A program made the position numbers and the translations under genes. Of a stretch of 64,000 bases of DNA, positions 52,624 through 61,186 are shown piece after piece. The stretch is from the NCBI RefSeq assembly GCF_030652235.1, contig NZ_JAUSBA010000048.1, forward strand, positions 1 to 64,000. The letters are read 5' to 3'. Position 1 is the first letter of the stretch. Each line of letters begins with the position of its first letter. The stretch is from Cypionkella sp. GTDB taxonomy: Bacteria; Pseudomonadota; Alphaproteobacteria; Rhodobacterales; Rhodobacteraceae. Below the pieces are notes generated by a model that saw only the letters and a list, made by a program, of their open reading frames with translations, did not search any database and was not told the DNA's origin.

Positions 52624-52959
52624 ATGAGTGCGCGTCTCACCTCTGATCTCTGGGTGTCTGCCTATCTGACCCGACTGCGGCTGGCGGATATTCCGGTCTA
52701 TGTCACCGCCAAGGGCGACCCCACGGCAGGCGCGGTTCTGGTGAAAGTCGCCCTGCTGAACGGCCAAGCCCGCGCTTATCAACGCTCGTTCGATCTTCTG
52801 GCGGATACCCGCGTCTGGGTGGTTCTCGCGGATGGTCCCGAGCCCGAGGTGGATGCGCTGCTATCGCGCCAGCGCAGCCGCGATCCTGATCTTTGGGTGA
52901 TTGAACTGGAGGATCGCCAAGGCCGTACCCTGCTGGATCAGCCGGGTTTGGCCGAGTGA
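52624..52959 (+). CDS. DUF1491 protein
   Basis: A 111-aa protein matching DUF1491: RLTSDLWVSAYLTRLRLADI, DPTAGAVLVKVALLNGQA, and SRQRSRDPDLWVIELEDRQG. Function unknown; it usually sits in the era-recO interval of Rhodobacterales. Its last 22 bases overlap the convergent Pr6Pr gene. Confidence 0.9.
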   Translation: MSARLTSDLWVSAYLTRLRLADIPVYVTAKGDPTAGAVLVKVALLNGQARAYQRSFDLLADTRVWVVLADGPEPEVDALLSRQRSRDPDLWVIELEDRQGRTLLDQPGLAE

Positions 52960-53534
52960 AGGAAGCGCGCCAAGGCCGCGATGGCCAGGCCAAGCACCAC
53001 CAGCGCCACCACCAGCGCCCCGATGTTGCGCGCCACATGCGCCCAACCCAAGGCGTCCGCGTTTAGAAACGGATAGGCCCAAGCCCCCGTCTGTTGCCCC
53101 CGGATCAGCGCATAAGCCGTATAGATCACGGGCCAGATCAGCCACTGTGGCACATCCGACCAGCGCACATGTTTCGGTGCAAACGCCAGCCACCACGCGC
53201 CAAAGCCCAAAGGCATCACCGTGTGCAGCCCCAGATCGGCCCACCAGCCAACACCTTTGGTCGGAAATTGGTTGCCCAGCAGCGCGTGATACAGAATTCC
53301 CACCGTGGTAATCGCCACCAACAACCCCGCCGCGCGCGCGGCTGAAATTTGCCAGCCCTTGGTGATTGCCAGCAGATGCGCCACCAGCAAGGCATTGGTC
53401 AGAATGGTGAAATAAGCGGCCATCGCCCAAATTCTGTCCACGGCCAAGCTCAGCCCGGTCAGCGCATCAAACTGCGCGCGCAGGGCGGCTAGTCCGACAA
53501 GGGCAAGGGCAAAGGCGGTCAATCTGGCCAACAT
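52938..53534 (-). CDS. Pr6Pr-like (FAR-17a/AIG1-like) membrane protein
   Basis: A 198-aa protein with six predicted membrane helices, e.g. LTAFALALVGLAALRAQF, MAAYFTILTNALLVAHLLA, GLLVAITTVGILYHALLG, and IGALVVALVVLGLAIAALA. The YFTILTNALL and LLHTVMPLGFGAWWLAF-type stretches fit the Pr6Pr/FAR-17a family of unknown function. ATG 53534 (MLARLTAFAL) is used; the open frame upstream reads through antisense of recO. It converges and overlaps with DUF1491. Confidence 0.8.
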   Translation of the reverse strand: MLARLTAFALALVGLAALRAQFDALTGLSLAVDRIWAMAAYFTILTNALLVAHLLAITKGWQISAARAAGLLVAITTVGILYHALLGNQFPTKGVGWWADLGLHTVMPLGFGAWWLAFAPKHVRWSDVPQWLIWPVIYTAYALIRGQQTGAWAYPFLNADALGWAHVARNIGALVVALVVLGLAIAALARFLHSAKPG

Positions 53535-53606
53535 ATGCGCAATCTGCCGTAAAACTCTGCAATGGCAAGCCTTGCTCTGCCGTGACGCTGCGTCGATACT
53601 GGGGAT

Positions 53607-54323
53607 ATGGAATGGCGCGATCAGGGGGCGGTGATTTCGGTGCGGCCGCATGGCGAGACATCGGCGATCATCGAGGTGTTCACCCATGCGCATGGGCGTC
53701 ATGCGGGCGTGGTGCGTGGCGGTGCCTCGCGCCGGATGGCGGCGGTGTTGCAACCAGGATCTCAGGTCGATGTGGTCTGGCAGGCGCGGCTGTCTGAACA
53801 GATCGGCAGTTTCAAGGTTGAACCCTTGCGCAGCCGGGCGGGCGTGCTGACGGATCGCTTGAACCTTGCGGGCCTGAATGCGGTCTGCGCCATGCTGCAC
53901 ACCGCTTTGCCCGACCGCGAGCCACATCCAGCACTTTACGCCCGTTCCATCGCCTTGCTGGATGCGCTGCAAACCCCGGGCTGGCCGCCGGATTATCTGC
54001 GCTGGGAGCTAAACCTGCTAGAGGAACTCGGCTTTGCCCTTGATTTCAGCCAATGCGCCATCACCGGCAGCCGCGAAGATCTTGCCTATGTCAGCCCGAA
54101 AACCGGCCGCGCGGTGAACCGGGATGCGGCGGGCGACTGGGCGGGGCGGCTGTTGCCTTTGCCGCCGGTTTTGCTGGGGCAGGGGCCTGCCAGCCCGGTT
54201 GAAATCGCCCAAGGTCTTGCCCTGACCGGGCATTTCCTCAACCGCGCTTTGGAACCTACATTGAACGGCAAACCGCTGCCCGAAGCCCGTGCACGGTTAT
54301 TAGCCATCTTGGCGCAACAATAG
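53607..54323 (+). CDS. recO: DNA repair protein RecO
   Basis: Helps load RecA at gaps (RecFOR pathway) and binds single-stranded DNA and SSB. N-terminal OB-fold: [33 protein letters not shown], then helical region with [20 protein letters not shown] and a degenerate zinc site ([20 protein letters not shown]) that keeps one Cys. Length 238 aa. It closes the conserved era-DUF1491-recO block. Confidence 0.93.
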   Translation: MEWRDQGAVISVRPHGETSAIIEVFTHAHGRHAGVVRGGASRRMAAVLQPGSQVDVVWQARLSEQIGSFKVEPLRSRAGVLTDRLNLAGLNAVCAMLHTALPDREPHPALYARSIALLDALQTPGWPPDYLRWELNLLEELGFALDFSQCAITGSREDLAYVSPKTGRAVNRDAAGDWAGRLLPLPPVLLGQGPASPVEIAQGLALTGHFLNRALEPTLNGKPLPEARARLLAILAQQ

Positions 54324-54391
54324 TCGCGGACAGCCTAACCGCCGTCGCCAGCGGCACAGACCCACAGCCGCGATACAAGCCAAATATCACC

Positions 54392-55609
54392 ATGGCCCTG
54401 CGGTATCAGTCTTTGGAGTTGAAACACTCCTCCAGCCCAAAACTCCAGCATTTCGCTTTGCTTGCGGGGCTAGAGGCTGCGGTGCGCGGCATGCTGATTT
54501 CGACCATTCCGATCGCGGTCTATGATGCGTTTGGCTCGGCGCAAAACCTGTCCACCGTCTATCTGACCGCAGGCATCATCACTTTGTTCTGGGGCCTGAT
54601 GGTGCCGCGCCTGACGCAAATCTGGCCGCGCCGCTGGGTCTATTCGGCGGGCTGCGTGTTCTATCTGGTTTCGATGGTGCTGTTCGTGCTGGGCACGCAA
54701 TGGTCGGTGCAATTGGGCATCTTGATCATGTCGATGGCCACCGTCACCTGCTTTGTCTGCTTCAACGCCTATGTGCTGGATTATGTGCCGCGCGCCGATC
54801 TCGGCCGCACCCAAAGCCTGCAAATGGTCTATGCCGCAGCGCCTTGGGCGATTGGCCCGATGAGCGGCGTTTACATGCGCGCGCTGTGGGCCCCCTTACC
54901 GTTCATCGTGGCGGCTGTGTTTGCGGTGATCCTGTTCGGGGTGTTCTGGTATCTGCGCCTCGGGTCCGGCAAACAGATCGCCCGCGCCAAAGGCCCCGCT
55001 GTCAATCCGCTGGCCTATTTGGGCCGCTTCTTCCGCCAACCGAGGCTGATCGCCGGCTGGCTGTTCGCGGTGATCCGCAGCTGTGGCTGGTGGGTCTATG
55101 TGGTCTATGTCCCGGTGTACTGTATTGAATCCGGCTTGGGCGACAAACTCGGCGGCTTCATGCTGTCAGTCTCCAACGCCACCTTGCTGCTGTCGCCGTT
55201 CATGGCCGCGTGGGTGCGCCGCCGCTCGGTCCGGGTCGCCCTGCGCCGCACCTTGGCCTATTGCGCCATTCTGTTTTGCGCCGCCACAATCCTCGCATTC
55301 GCCCCCACGCTGACCATCGCCTGCCTTTTTCTCGGCTCATTCGGCCTTGTCATGCTCGACGTTGTCGGCGGTTTGCCCTTCATGATGTCCGTCAAACCGT
55401 CCGAGCGCGCCGAGATGGCCGCCGTCTATTCCAGCTTCCGCGATGTCTCTGGCATCGCCACCCCCGCCATGGCGTGGCTGGTGCTCTGGGTCGCACCGTT
55501 GAACTTCATCTTTGCCGCCTCAGGGCTGGCTTTCGGGGCGGCTTACGTCATCGCAGGCAAGTTACATCCCCGCCTCGGCAACCTGCGCCCATCACGCGGC
55601 CGGCTCTAA
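54392..55609 (+). CDS. MFS-superfamily transporter
   Basis: A 405-aa inner-membrane protein with about twelve helices, e.g. LTAGIITLFWGLMVPRL, GILIMSMATVTCFVCFNAYV, LPFIVAAVFAVILFGVFWYL, and AILFCAATILAFAPTLTIAC. The RADLGRTQSLQMVY and KPSERAEMAAVYSSFRDVSG loops fit major-facilitator transporters with a proline- and basic-rich motif between helices. Substrate unknown. It converges with mcd across a palindrome-rich spacer. Confidence 0.85.
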   Translation: MALRYQSLELKHSSSPKLQHFALLAGLEAAVRGMLISTIPIAVYDAFGSAQNLSTVYLTAGIITLFWGLMVPRLTQIWPRRWVYSAGCVFYLVSMVLFVLGTQWSVQLGILIMSMATVTCFVCFNAYVLDYVPRADLGRTQSLQMVYAAAPWAIGPMSGVYMRALWAPLPFIVAAVFAVILFGVFWYLRLGSGKQIARAKGPAVNPLAYLGRFFRQPRLIAGWLFAVIRSCGWWVYVVYVPVYCIESGLGDKLGGFMLSVSNATLLLSPFMAAWVRRRSVRVALRRTLAYCAILFCAATILAFAPTLTIACLFLGSFGLVMLDVVGGLPFMMSVKPSERAEMAAVYSSFRDVSGIATPAMAWLVLWVAPLNFIFAASGLAFGAAYVIAGKLHPRLGNLRPSRGRL

Positions 55610-55635
55610 GTCGATTTCTCTGATCCGCCCTTCTA

Positions 55636-55651
55636 CCACAACATGTTGTGG
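55636..55651. repeat. 16-bp perfect palindrome CCACAACATGTTGTGG
   Basis: A perfect inverted repeat with no spacer in the region between the convergent MFS and mcd genes. Perfect palindromes of this kind can be protein-binding sites, but the location after both genes argues against a promoter operator. Confidence 0.6.
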
Positions 55652-55669
55652 AAAGTGGCCATGATTTTG

Positions 55670-55708
55670 AAAAATTCTACAAGTCATTCCCCGCGGGGAA
55701 GAATTTTT
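55670..55708. terminator. Probable bidirectional terminator between MFS gene and mcd
   Basis: A nested structure: outer AAAAATTC / GAATTTTT (55670-55677, 55701-55708) around inner TTCCCCGCGGGGAA (55687-55700). Both strands end in T-runs. It lies between two convergent genes. Confidence 0.65.
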
Positions 55709-55738
55709 GTGCCCCGGACGACGCCCTTTCCCCCCGCT

Positions 55739-57391
55739 CTAATCCAGCAATCGCCGCGCAATCACCTGCGCCTGAATTTCCGCCGCGCCCTCAAAGATAT
55801 TCAAGATTCGCGCATCGCACAGGATGCGGCTGATCTGATACTCCAAGGCAAAGCCATTGCCGCCATGGATCTGCAACGCATTATCCGCGCTCGCCCAAGC
55901 CACCCGTGCGCCCAGCAGCTTCGCCATCCCCGCCTCCAGATCGCAACGTTTGCCGTGATCCTTCTGCCATGCGCTGTAATAGGTCAGCTGCCGGGTGATC
56001 ATCACCTCGACCGCCATCATCGCCAGCTTCCCCGCCACGCGCGGGAATTCGATCAGCGCCTTGCCAAACTGCTTGCGGTCCGTGGCATAAGCCATGCCCA
56101 CTTCCAAAGCGTTCTGCGCCACCCCGATCGCCCGCGCCGCCGTCTGAATCCGCGCACTTTCAAACGTCTGCATCAACTGCTTGAAGCCTTGCCCCGGCAC
56201 CCCGCCCAAAAGGTTCTCGGATGCCACCTTAAAGCCGTCAAACGCCAGCTCATATTCCTTCATGCCGCGATAGCCCAAGACCGCAATCTCGCCCCCGGTC
56301 ATCCCCGGCGTCGGAAACGGCTCTGCATCGGTTCCCGGCAGCTTTTCGGCCAGAAACATCGACAGGCCGCGATAATCGGTTGTCTCTGCATCCGTCCGCG
56401 CCAACAACGTCATCACCTGAGTCCGCGCCGCATGGGTGATCCAAGTCTTATTCCCGGTGACCTCCCAAGCCCCATCCACCGCAACCGCCCGCGTCCGCAA
56501 AGACCCCAGATCGCTGCCAGTGTTGGGCTCGGTAAACACTGCCGTCGGCAAAATCTCGCCCGAGGCAAGCTTCGGCAACCACTGCGCCTTCTGCGCCTCG
56601 GTGCCGCCGCACAAGATCAACTCCGCAGCAATTTCTGTGCGGGTCGCCAAAGACCCAACCCCAATATACCCCCGCGACAATTCCTCAGACACCACCACCA
56701 TCGAGGCTTTCGACAGACCAAAGCCGCCAAACTCCTCGGGGATCGTCAGCCCGAACACCCCCATCTCGGCCAAAGCCGCAATGATCTCCATCGGGATCAA
56801 TTCATCGCGCAGATGCCAGCCATGCGCATGGGGCACCACTTTTTCATCGGCAAAGCGGCGGAACTGATCGCGGATCATCTCCAACTCATCATCCAGTCCC
56901 GTGACCCCAAACGTCGCCCGGCCGTGATTGTCACGCATCAACGCCACCAAGTGCATCCGCGCCGCAGGACTATTGCCCTCGGCCATCAACACGGCGGCCG
57001 CAGCCCCCGGTACCGCAGAAATCCCCAAATCCCCCAGCCGCGCCATCTCGCCCTGCGACATTGGAATCCCGCCATAGATCTGGCTCAGATACTCGCCAAA
57101 GCCGATCTGCAGGATCAACCCCTCCATCTCGCCAAACTTGCCGTCGTCCGACAGCCGTCCCGCCCAAGCCCGCAACTGCCGCAGGCTTTCGGTATAGGTC
57201 GCCAGCCAAGCCAATGAATGCGCCGCAAACTGATGCTGCTCCAACCCCACGGCCGACACCTTGCCGCTGACCGTCACCAGCCCGCGCAGAACCTCGCGCC
57301 CGCGCTCAAACAGCGCCTCCACCTCCGGCAAAGCCTCAGCTGTCACCCCCAGCAGATCGGTCATCACACCAGAGTTCTGATCAAACGCCAT
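55739..57391 (-). CDS. mcd: (2S)-methylsuccinyl-CoA dehydrogenase
   Basis: Acyl-CoA dehydrogenase-family flavoenzyme that oxidises methylsuccinyl-CoA to mesaconyl-CoA in the ethylmalonyl-CoA pathway, used by Rhodobacterales to assimilate acetate. At about 550 aa it has the long N-terminal extension of Mcd (LLGVTAEALPEVEALFERGR) before the dehydrogenase core: TAVFTEPNTGSDLGSLRT, GNKTWITHAARTQVMTLLAR, PFPTPGMTGGEIAVLGYRGM, FESARIQTAARAIGV and QIHGGNGFALEY. ATG 57391 (MAFDQNSG) with GAGG nine bases upstream is preferred; ATG 57364 (MTDLLGVT) is possible. It is divergent from the TauE-type gene. Confidence 0.9.
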   Translation of the reverse strand: MAFDQNSGVMTDLLGVTAEALPEVEALFERGREVLRGLVTVSGKVSAVGLEQHQFAAHSLAWLATYTESLRQLRAWAGRLSDDGKFGEMEGLILQIGFGEYLSQIYGGIPMSQGEMARLGDLGISAVPGAAAAVLMAEGNSPAARMHLVALMRDNHGRATFGVTGLDDELEMIRDQFRRFADEKVVPHAHGWHLRDELIPMEIIAALAEMGVFGLTIPEEFGGFGLSKASMVVVSEELSRGYIGVGSLATRTEIAAELILCGGTEAQKAQWLPKLASGEILPTAVFTEPNTGSDLGSLRTRAVAVDGAWEVTGNKTWITHAARTQVMTLLARTDAETTDYRGLSMFLAEKLPGTDAEPFPTPGMTGGEIAVLGYRGMKEYELAFDGFKVASENLLGGVPGQGFKQLMQTFESARIQTAARAIGVAQNALEVGMAYATDRKQFGKALIEFPRVAGKLAMMAVEVMITRQLTYYSAWQKDHGKRCDLEAGMAKLLGARVAWASADNALQIHGGNGFALEYQISRILCDARILNIFEGAAEIQAQVIARRLLD

Positions 57392-57559
57392 CACCGCAAT
57401 CCTCGTATGCTGCATCTGCGAAAGAGGTAAGCCCTTCGCGGTTTCAGCGCAACAATAATTCGCCAGAAGTCTACATACAGATCTAAAATGTCGCACTCGA
57501 TTTCAACGTGCGGCCCGCTACGGCCTGCAGTAGACCATGGCTTACAAGGAGAAAGCCAC

Positions 57560-58330
57560 ATGGAACACCTTATGGCGGGCCTGACGCCGCAGGCTTTTAT
57601 CGCCGCGCTGCTGATCACCTTGATTGCGGGCTTTGTCAAAGGTGCTGTCGGCTTTGCCATGCCGATGATTATGATCTCTGCCTTCTCCAGCTTTCTGCCG
57701 CCCGAAACCGCGCTGGCCGGGTTGATCCTGCCCACCCTAATCTCCAACCTCAGCCAAGCCTTTCGTCAAGGCGTGGCCCCCGCCTGGCAAACCGTGATCA
57801 CCTACCGCCGGATGCTGATTGCCACCGTGGCCTTCATCGTGATTTCCGCCCAATTCGTCCGCGTGATCCCGCAAGACCTGTTCCTGCTGCTGCTGGGTCT
57901 GCCGATCACCATCTTCGCTGCGCTGCAATTGGCAGGCGTTGGCCTCGGCCTGCGTCTGGAACATCGCAGCCGCGCCGAATGGATTCTGGGGGCAATCGGC
58001 GGCCTCTACGGTGGCATCTCTGGCGTCTGGGGCCCGCCCCTGCTGGTCTACCTGTTGTCCATCAAAGCCGACAAGTTGGAAACCGTCCGGGTGCAAGGCG
58101 TCGTATTCCTGATCGGGGCTGCGGTTTTGCTAGTCGCCCACCTGCACTCGGGTGTGATGACCGCCAGCACGATAAGCTTCTCCGCTGTGCTGGTGCTGCC
58201 CGCGATGATCGGCCAAACTCTGGGCGTCGCCATCCAAGACCGCCTCGATCAGTCGAAATTCCGCCGCTGGACGCAAATTCTGCTGGTGCTCACCGGCCTC
58301 AACCTGATGCGCCGGGCCGTTGGCTTGTAA
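57560..58330 (+). CDS. Sulfite exporter TauE/SafE-family permease
   Basis: A 256-aa inner-membrane protein with about eight helices: AFIAALLITLIAGFVKGAVG, PMIMISAFSSFLPPETALAG, LFLLLLGLPITIFAALQLA, and GAIGGLYGGISGVWGPPLLV. The GFVKGAVGFAMP and GGISGVWGPPL motifs are hallmarks of TauE/SafE (DUF81) permeases, which move organic sulfonates, sulfite or other anions. AAGGAG before ATG 57560 fixes the start. The frame extends upstream to 57488 without a ribosome site. Confidence 0.9.
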   Translation: MEHLMAGLTPQAFIAALLITLIAGFVKGAVGFAMPMIMISAFSSFLPPETALAGLILPTLISNLSQAFRQGVAPAWQTVITYRRMLIATVAFIVISAQFVRVIPQDLFLLLLGLPITIFAALQLAGVGLGLRLEHRSRAEWILGAIGGLYGGISGVWGPPLLVYLLSIKADKLETVRVQGVVFLIGAAVLLVAHLHSGVMTASTISFSAVLVLPAMIGQTLGVAIQDRLDQSKFRRWTQILLVLTGLNLMRRAVGL

Positions 58331-58386
58331 TCTCTAAAACTTATCTAAAATTTGCTTTCATACTGGCTCAAATGTTCCAAAGGGGT

Positions 58387-58407
58387 CTGGGGGTGTGAAA
58401 CCCCCAG
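58387..58407. repeat. GC-rich hairpin after the TauE-type gene
   Basis: CTGGGGGT / ACCCCCAG around a 5-base loop. No T-run on the plus strand. It may contribute to ending the TauE transcript and resembles short intergenic hairpins that are common in Rhodobacterales. Confidence 0.5.
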
Positions 58408-58477
58408 CCTTAGTCTGCAAGCCAAACCTTAACAGATCCTTATCGACGACCCGTAAGCCCTTGAAATCAAAACATCC

Positions 58478-58502
58478 GAAAAAGGTCCCAACGCGGGACC
58501 CT
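58478..58502 (-). terminator. Intrinsic terminator of pckA
   Basis: On the minus strand GGTCCC / GGGACC (58484-58500, 5-base loop) is followed directly by TTTTTCGG. It begins about eight bases after the pckA stop. Confidence 0.85.
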
Positions 58503-58508
58503 CCGGTT

Positions 58509-60107
58509 TCATCCAATCGCCGCCGCCTTCACATCGGCATCAATGAACGGCACATATTGCGCGAAATTATCGGCAAACATCCCCACCAGCCTCGCAGCCT
58601 GCGCATCATAAGCCGCTTTGTCGGTCCACGTCGCGCGCGGGTCCAGCAGGGTCGCATCCACCCCCGCCACTGCCACCGGAACCTCAAAGCCAAAGTTAGG
58701 ATCGCGGCGGAATTCCCCCGCGCCAAGCGAGCCATCCAAGGCCGCCGTCAACAAAGCCCGCGTCGCCTTGATCGGCATCCGCTTGCCCTCACCAAACTTG
58801 CCCCCGGTCCAGCCGGTATTCACCAGCCAGCAAGACGCGCCAAACTTCGCAATCTTCGCCTGCAACAGCTTGCCATACACTTCCGGCCTGCGTGGCATGA
58901 ACGGCGCGCCGAAACAGGTCGAGAACGTCGGCGTCGGCTCGACTATCCCGCGCTCGGTTCCCGGGGTCTTCGACGTAAACCCCGACAAGAAATGATACAT
59001 CGCCTGCGCCGGGGTCAGCCGAGCGATCGGCGGCAGCACACCGTAAGCATCGCAGGTCAGCATGATCACATGCTTGGGATGTCCGCCCATTCCGGTCTCG
59101 GATGCGTTCGAGATATACTCCAACGGATACGCACAGCGCATGTTTTGCGTCAGGCTGTCGTCTTCGAAATCCAACTCCAGCGTTTCCGGATCGAACACCA
59201 TATTCTCCACCACAGTGCCAAAGCGCGAGGTGGTGCCGTAAATCTCCGGCTCGGCTTCTGCCGACAAGTTGATCGTCTTGGCATAGCAGCCGCCTTCAAA
59301 GTTGAAGGTGCCGCGATCCGACCAGCCGTGTTCATCATCGCCGATCAAAATCCGCGACGGGTCCGCCGAAAGCGTGGTCTTGCCGGTGCCAGAAAGCCCA
59401 AAGAACACCGCCGAATCCACCGGATTGCCAATCGCATGGTTGGCCGAGCAATGCATCGGCATCACGCCTTTTTCCGGCAACAGGTAGTTCAGCAGCGTGA
59501 ACACCGCTTTCTTATTCTCGCCCGCATAAGCGGTGTTGGCGATCAGGATCAACTTGCGCTCGAAGTTCAGCGCGATCACCGTAGAGGTCCGGCAGCCGTG
59601 CAGTTTAGGGTCAGCCTCGAACGACGGGCAGTTGATCACTGTCCATTCCGGCACAAATGTGTCCAACTCCGCCCGCTCCGGCCTGCGCAACATGTGGCGG
59701 ATGAACAACCCGTGCCAGGCCAGTTCCGTCACCATCCGCACATCCAGGCGGTAGACCGGGTCGGCCCCGCCGAACAGATCCTGCACGAAATACTCGCGCC
59801 CCTGCATATGCGCCAACATATCCGTGTACAGCCGATCAAACGCCTCGGGCGCCATGGCTGCGTTGTTTTCCCACCAGATCGAATCCTCGACCCCGGCGGT
59901 GCGGACCACGAATTTATCCTTCGGCGAACGGCCGGTAAACTGCCCGGTGGTGCACAAAAACGCCCCGCCCTTGCCCAGTTTGCCTTCGCCGCGGGCCACG
60001 GCCGCTTCGACCAATGCAGGCTCGATAGAGTTATAATAGACGCGCCCCAGCCCGCTGATGCCTTGATCTTCCAACCGGTGCGATGGGTTCACGCGTCCTA
60101 TAGTCAT
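58509..60107 (-). CDS. pckA: Phosphoenolpyruvate carboxykinase (ATP)
   Basis: Converts oxaloacetate and ATP to phosphoenolpyruvate, the entry into gluconeogenesis. Length 532 aa from ATG 60107 ([17 protein letters not shown]), preceded by GGAGC/CAGG. Landmarks: [36 protein letters not shown], kinase-1 P-loop [35 protein letters not shown], and [19 protein letters not shown]. It is divergent from chvI, a conserved alphaproteobacterial arrangement, with a terminator behind. Confidence 0.97.
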   Translation of the reverse strand: MTIGRVNPSHRLEDQGISGLGRVYYNSIEPALVEAAVARGEGKLGKGGAFLCTTGQFTGRSPKDKFVVRTAGVEDSIWWENNAAMAPEAFDRLYTDMLAHMQGREYFVQDLFGGADPVYRLDVRMVTELAWHGLFIRHMLRRPERAELDTFVPEWTVINCPSFEADPKLHGCRTSTVIALNFERKLILIANTAYAGENKKAVFTLLNYLLPEKGVMPMHCSANHAIGNPVDSAVFFGLSGTGKTTLSADPSRILIGDDEHGWSDRGTFNFEGGCYAKTINLSAEAEPEIYGTTSRFGTVVENMVFDPETLELDFEDDSLTQNMRCAYPLEYISNASETGMGGHPKHVIMLTCDAYGVLPPIARLTPAQAMYHFLSGFTSKTPGTERGIVEPTPTFSTCFGAPFMPRRPEVYGKLLQAKIAKFGASCWLVNTGWTGGKFGEGKRMPIKATRALLTAALDGSLGAGEFRRDPNFGFEVPVAVAGVDATLLDPRATWTDKAAYDAQAARLVGMFADNFAQYVPFIDADVKAAAIG

Positions 60108-60474
60108 CCTGCAAGCTCCCGTTCCCGCCAATCGAAGGCGGTATAGTTTCCAACCCGTAATGCCCAAAGCCTGAGCATTTCTGCGAAAACCCAAGATTTG
60201 GGTCTCATTCTTCCGCTATAACATACGGATTTTGCACGGAATAGGACGCGAGGGCACAGTTAGCGCAACCAAATTCGGGTTAGCGCAACCAAAATGGAGC
60301 CGATAGGAAAACTGCGTCATATTAGTCATTCATTTGGATATTCAGCGCCTGATGGAGACTCAAGCAAAGGGTGATTCGTAGTTTGCAGTTGCTAACGCGG
60401 CGCGGAAAACGGAATATGTGTCAAAAGTCGGGCAAGCAATTTAGGCAAGCCGAGCAGTATAGGGAAGCCCAAAC
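60108..60474. promoter_or_regulatory. Divergent pckA-chvI control region with repeated GTTAGCGCAACC
   Basis: No gene is supported in these 367 bases. A 15-bp direct repeat, GTTAGCGCAACCAAA, occurs at 60259-60273 and 60279-60293 with exactly 20-bp periodicity. Each copy is an imperfect version of a GTTAGCGCTAAC palindrome, which resembles a LacI-type operator. A related GTTGCTAAC occurs at 60388-60396. Upstream of pckA (about 60190-60210) is a short imperfect hairpin, CCCAAGATTTGGG. No confident -35/-10 could be placed. Confidence 0.5.
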
Positions 60475-61176
60475 ATGGCAAGGATCGCCCTTGTAGACGA
60501 CGACAGGAATATCCTGACGTCGGTTTCTATGACTCTGGAAGCTGAGGGATTTGAAGTCGAAACGTTCAATGACGGCCAGTCTGCGTTGGATTCCTTCAAC
60601 CGCCGGATGCCCGACATGGCAGTTCTCGACATCAAAATGCCGCGGATGGATGGCATGGATTTGTTGCAACGTCTGCGGCAGAAATCCAGCATGCCGGTGA
60701 TCTTCCTGACCTCAAAAGATGATGAGATTGACGAAGTGCTTGGCCTGCGGATGGGGGCTGACGATTACGTCAAAAAGCCGTTCAGCCAGCGGCTTTTGGT
60801 TGAACGTATCCGCGCGCTTTTGCGCCGCAACGATGCGATTGCCACCGGCGAGGTTGCCGTCACCGAAGAGACCAAGATTATGGAGCGTGGTCATCTGCGC
60901 ATGGACCCGCTGCGGCATTCGGTGGCTTGGAAAGGCCGCGATGTCTCGCTGACCGTGACCGAGTTCATGTTGCTGCAAGCCCTCGCACAGCGCCCCGGTT
61001 TCGTGAAAAGCCGCGATCAGTTGATGGATGTGGCCTACGACGATCAGGTCTATGTTGATGACCGCACTATCGACAGCCATATCAAGCGCTTGCGCAAGAA
61101 AATGCGCTCGGTTGACGATGATTTCGCGGCGATTGAGACGCTGTATGGCATTCGCTATCGTTACAACGAAGAGTGA
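60475..61176 (+). CDS. chvI: ChvI-type response regulator
   Basis: OmpR-family response regulator, 233 aa. Receiver domain [20 protein letters not shown] with acidic pocket and phospho-acceptor D52 in [14 protein letters not shown], conserved Lys in [11 protein letters not shown]-terminal winged helix with [17 protein letters not shown] and the recognition stretch [17 protein letters not shown]. Pairs with the ChvG kinase next door; in other alphaproteobacteria this pair governs acid and envelope response. The ATG is in AACATGGC; an AGGGAAG sits nine bases upstream. Confidence 0.95.
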   Translation: MARIALVDDDRNILTSVSMTLEAEGFEVETFNDGQSALDSFNRRMPDMAVLDIKMPRMDGMDLLQRLRQKSSMPVIFLTSKDDEIDEVLGLRMGADDYVKKPFSQRLLVERIRALLRRNDAIATGEVAVTEETKIMERGHLRMDPLRHSVAWKGRDVSLTVTEFMLLQALAQRPGFVKSRDQLMDVAYDDQVYVDDRTIDSHIKRLRKKMRSVDDDFAAIETLYGIRYRYNEE

Positions 61177-61186
61177 CTGTCAGGCC

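Noticed and set aside
55643-57217. 524-codon open frame on the plus strand
   Set aside because: Antisense to mcd; Arg/Pro/His-rich shadow frame.
58395-60146. 583-codon open frame on the plus strand
   Set aside because: Antisense to pckA; Arg/His-rich translation without domains.
61028-61186. Extended N-terminus of ChvG
   Set aside because: The codons overlap chvI in another frame; the start at ATG 61187 has a ribosome site and sits correctly after the chvI stop.
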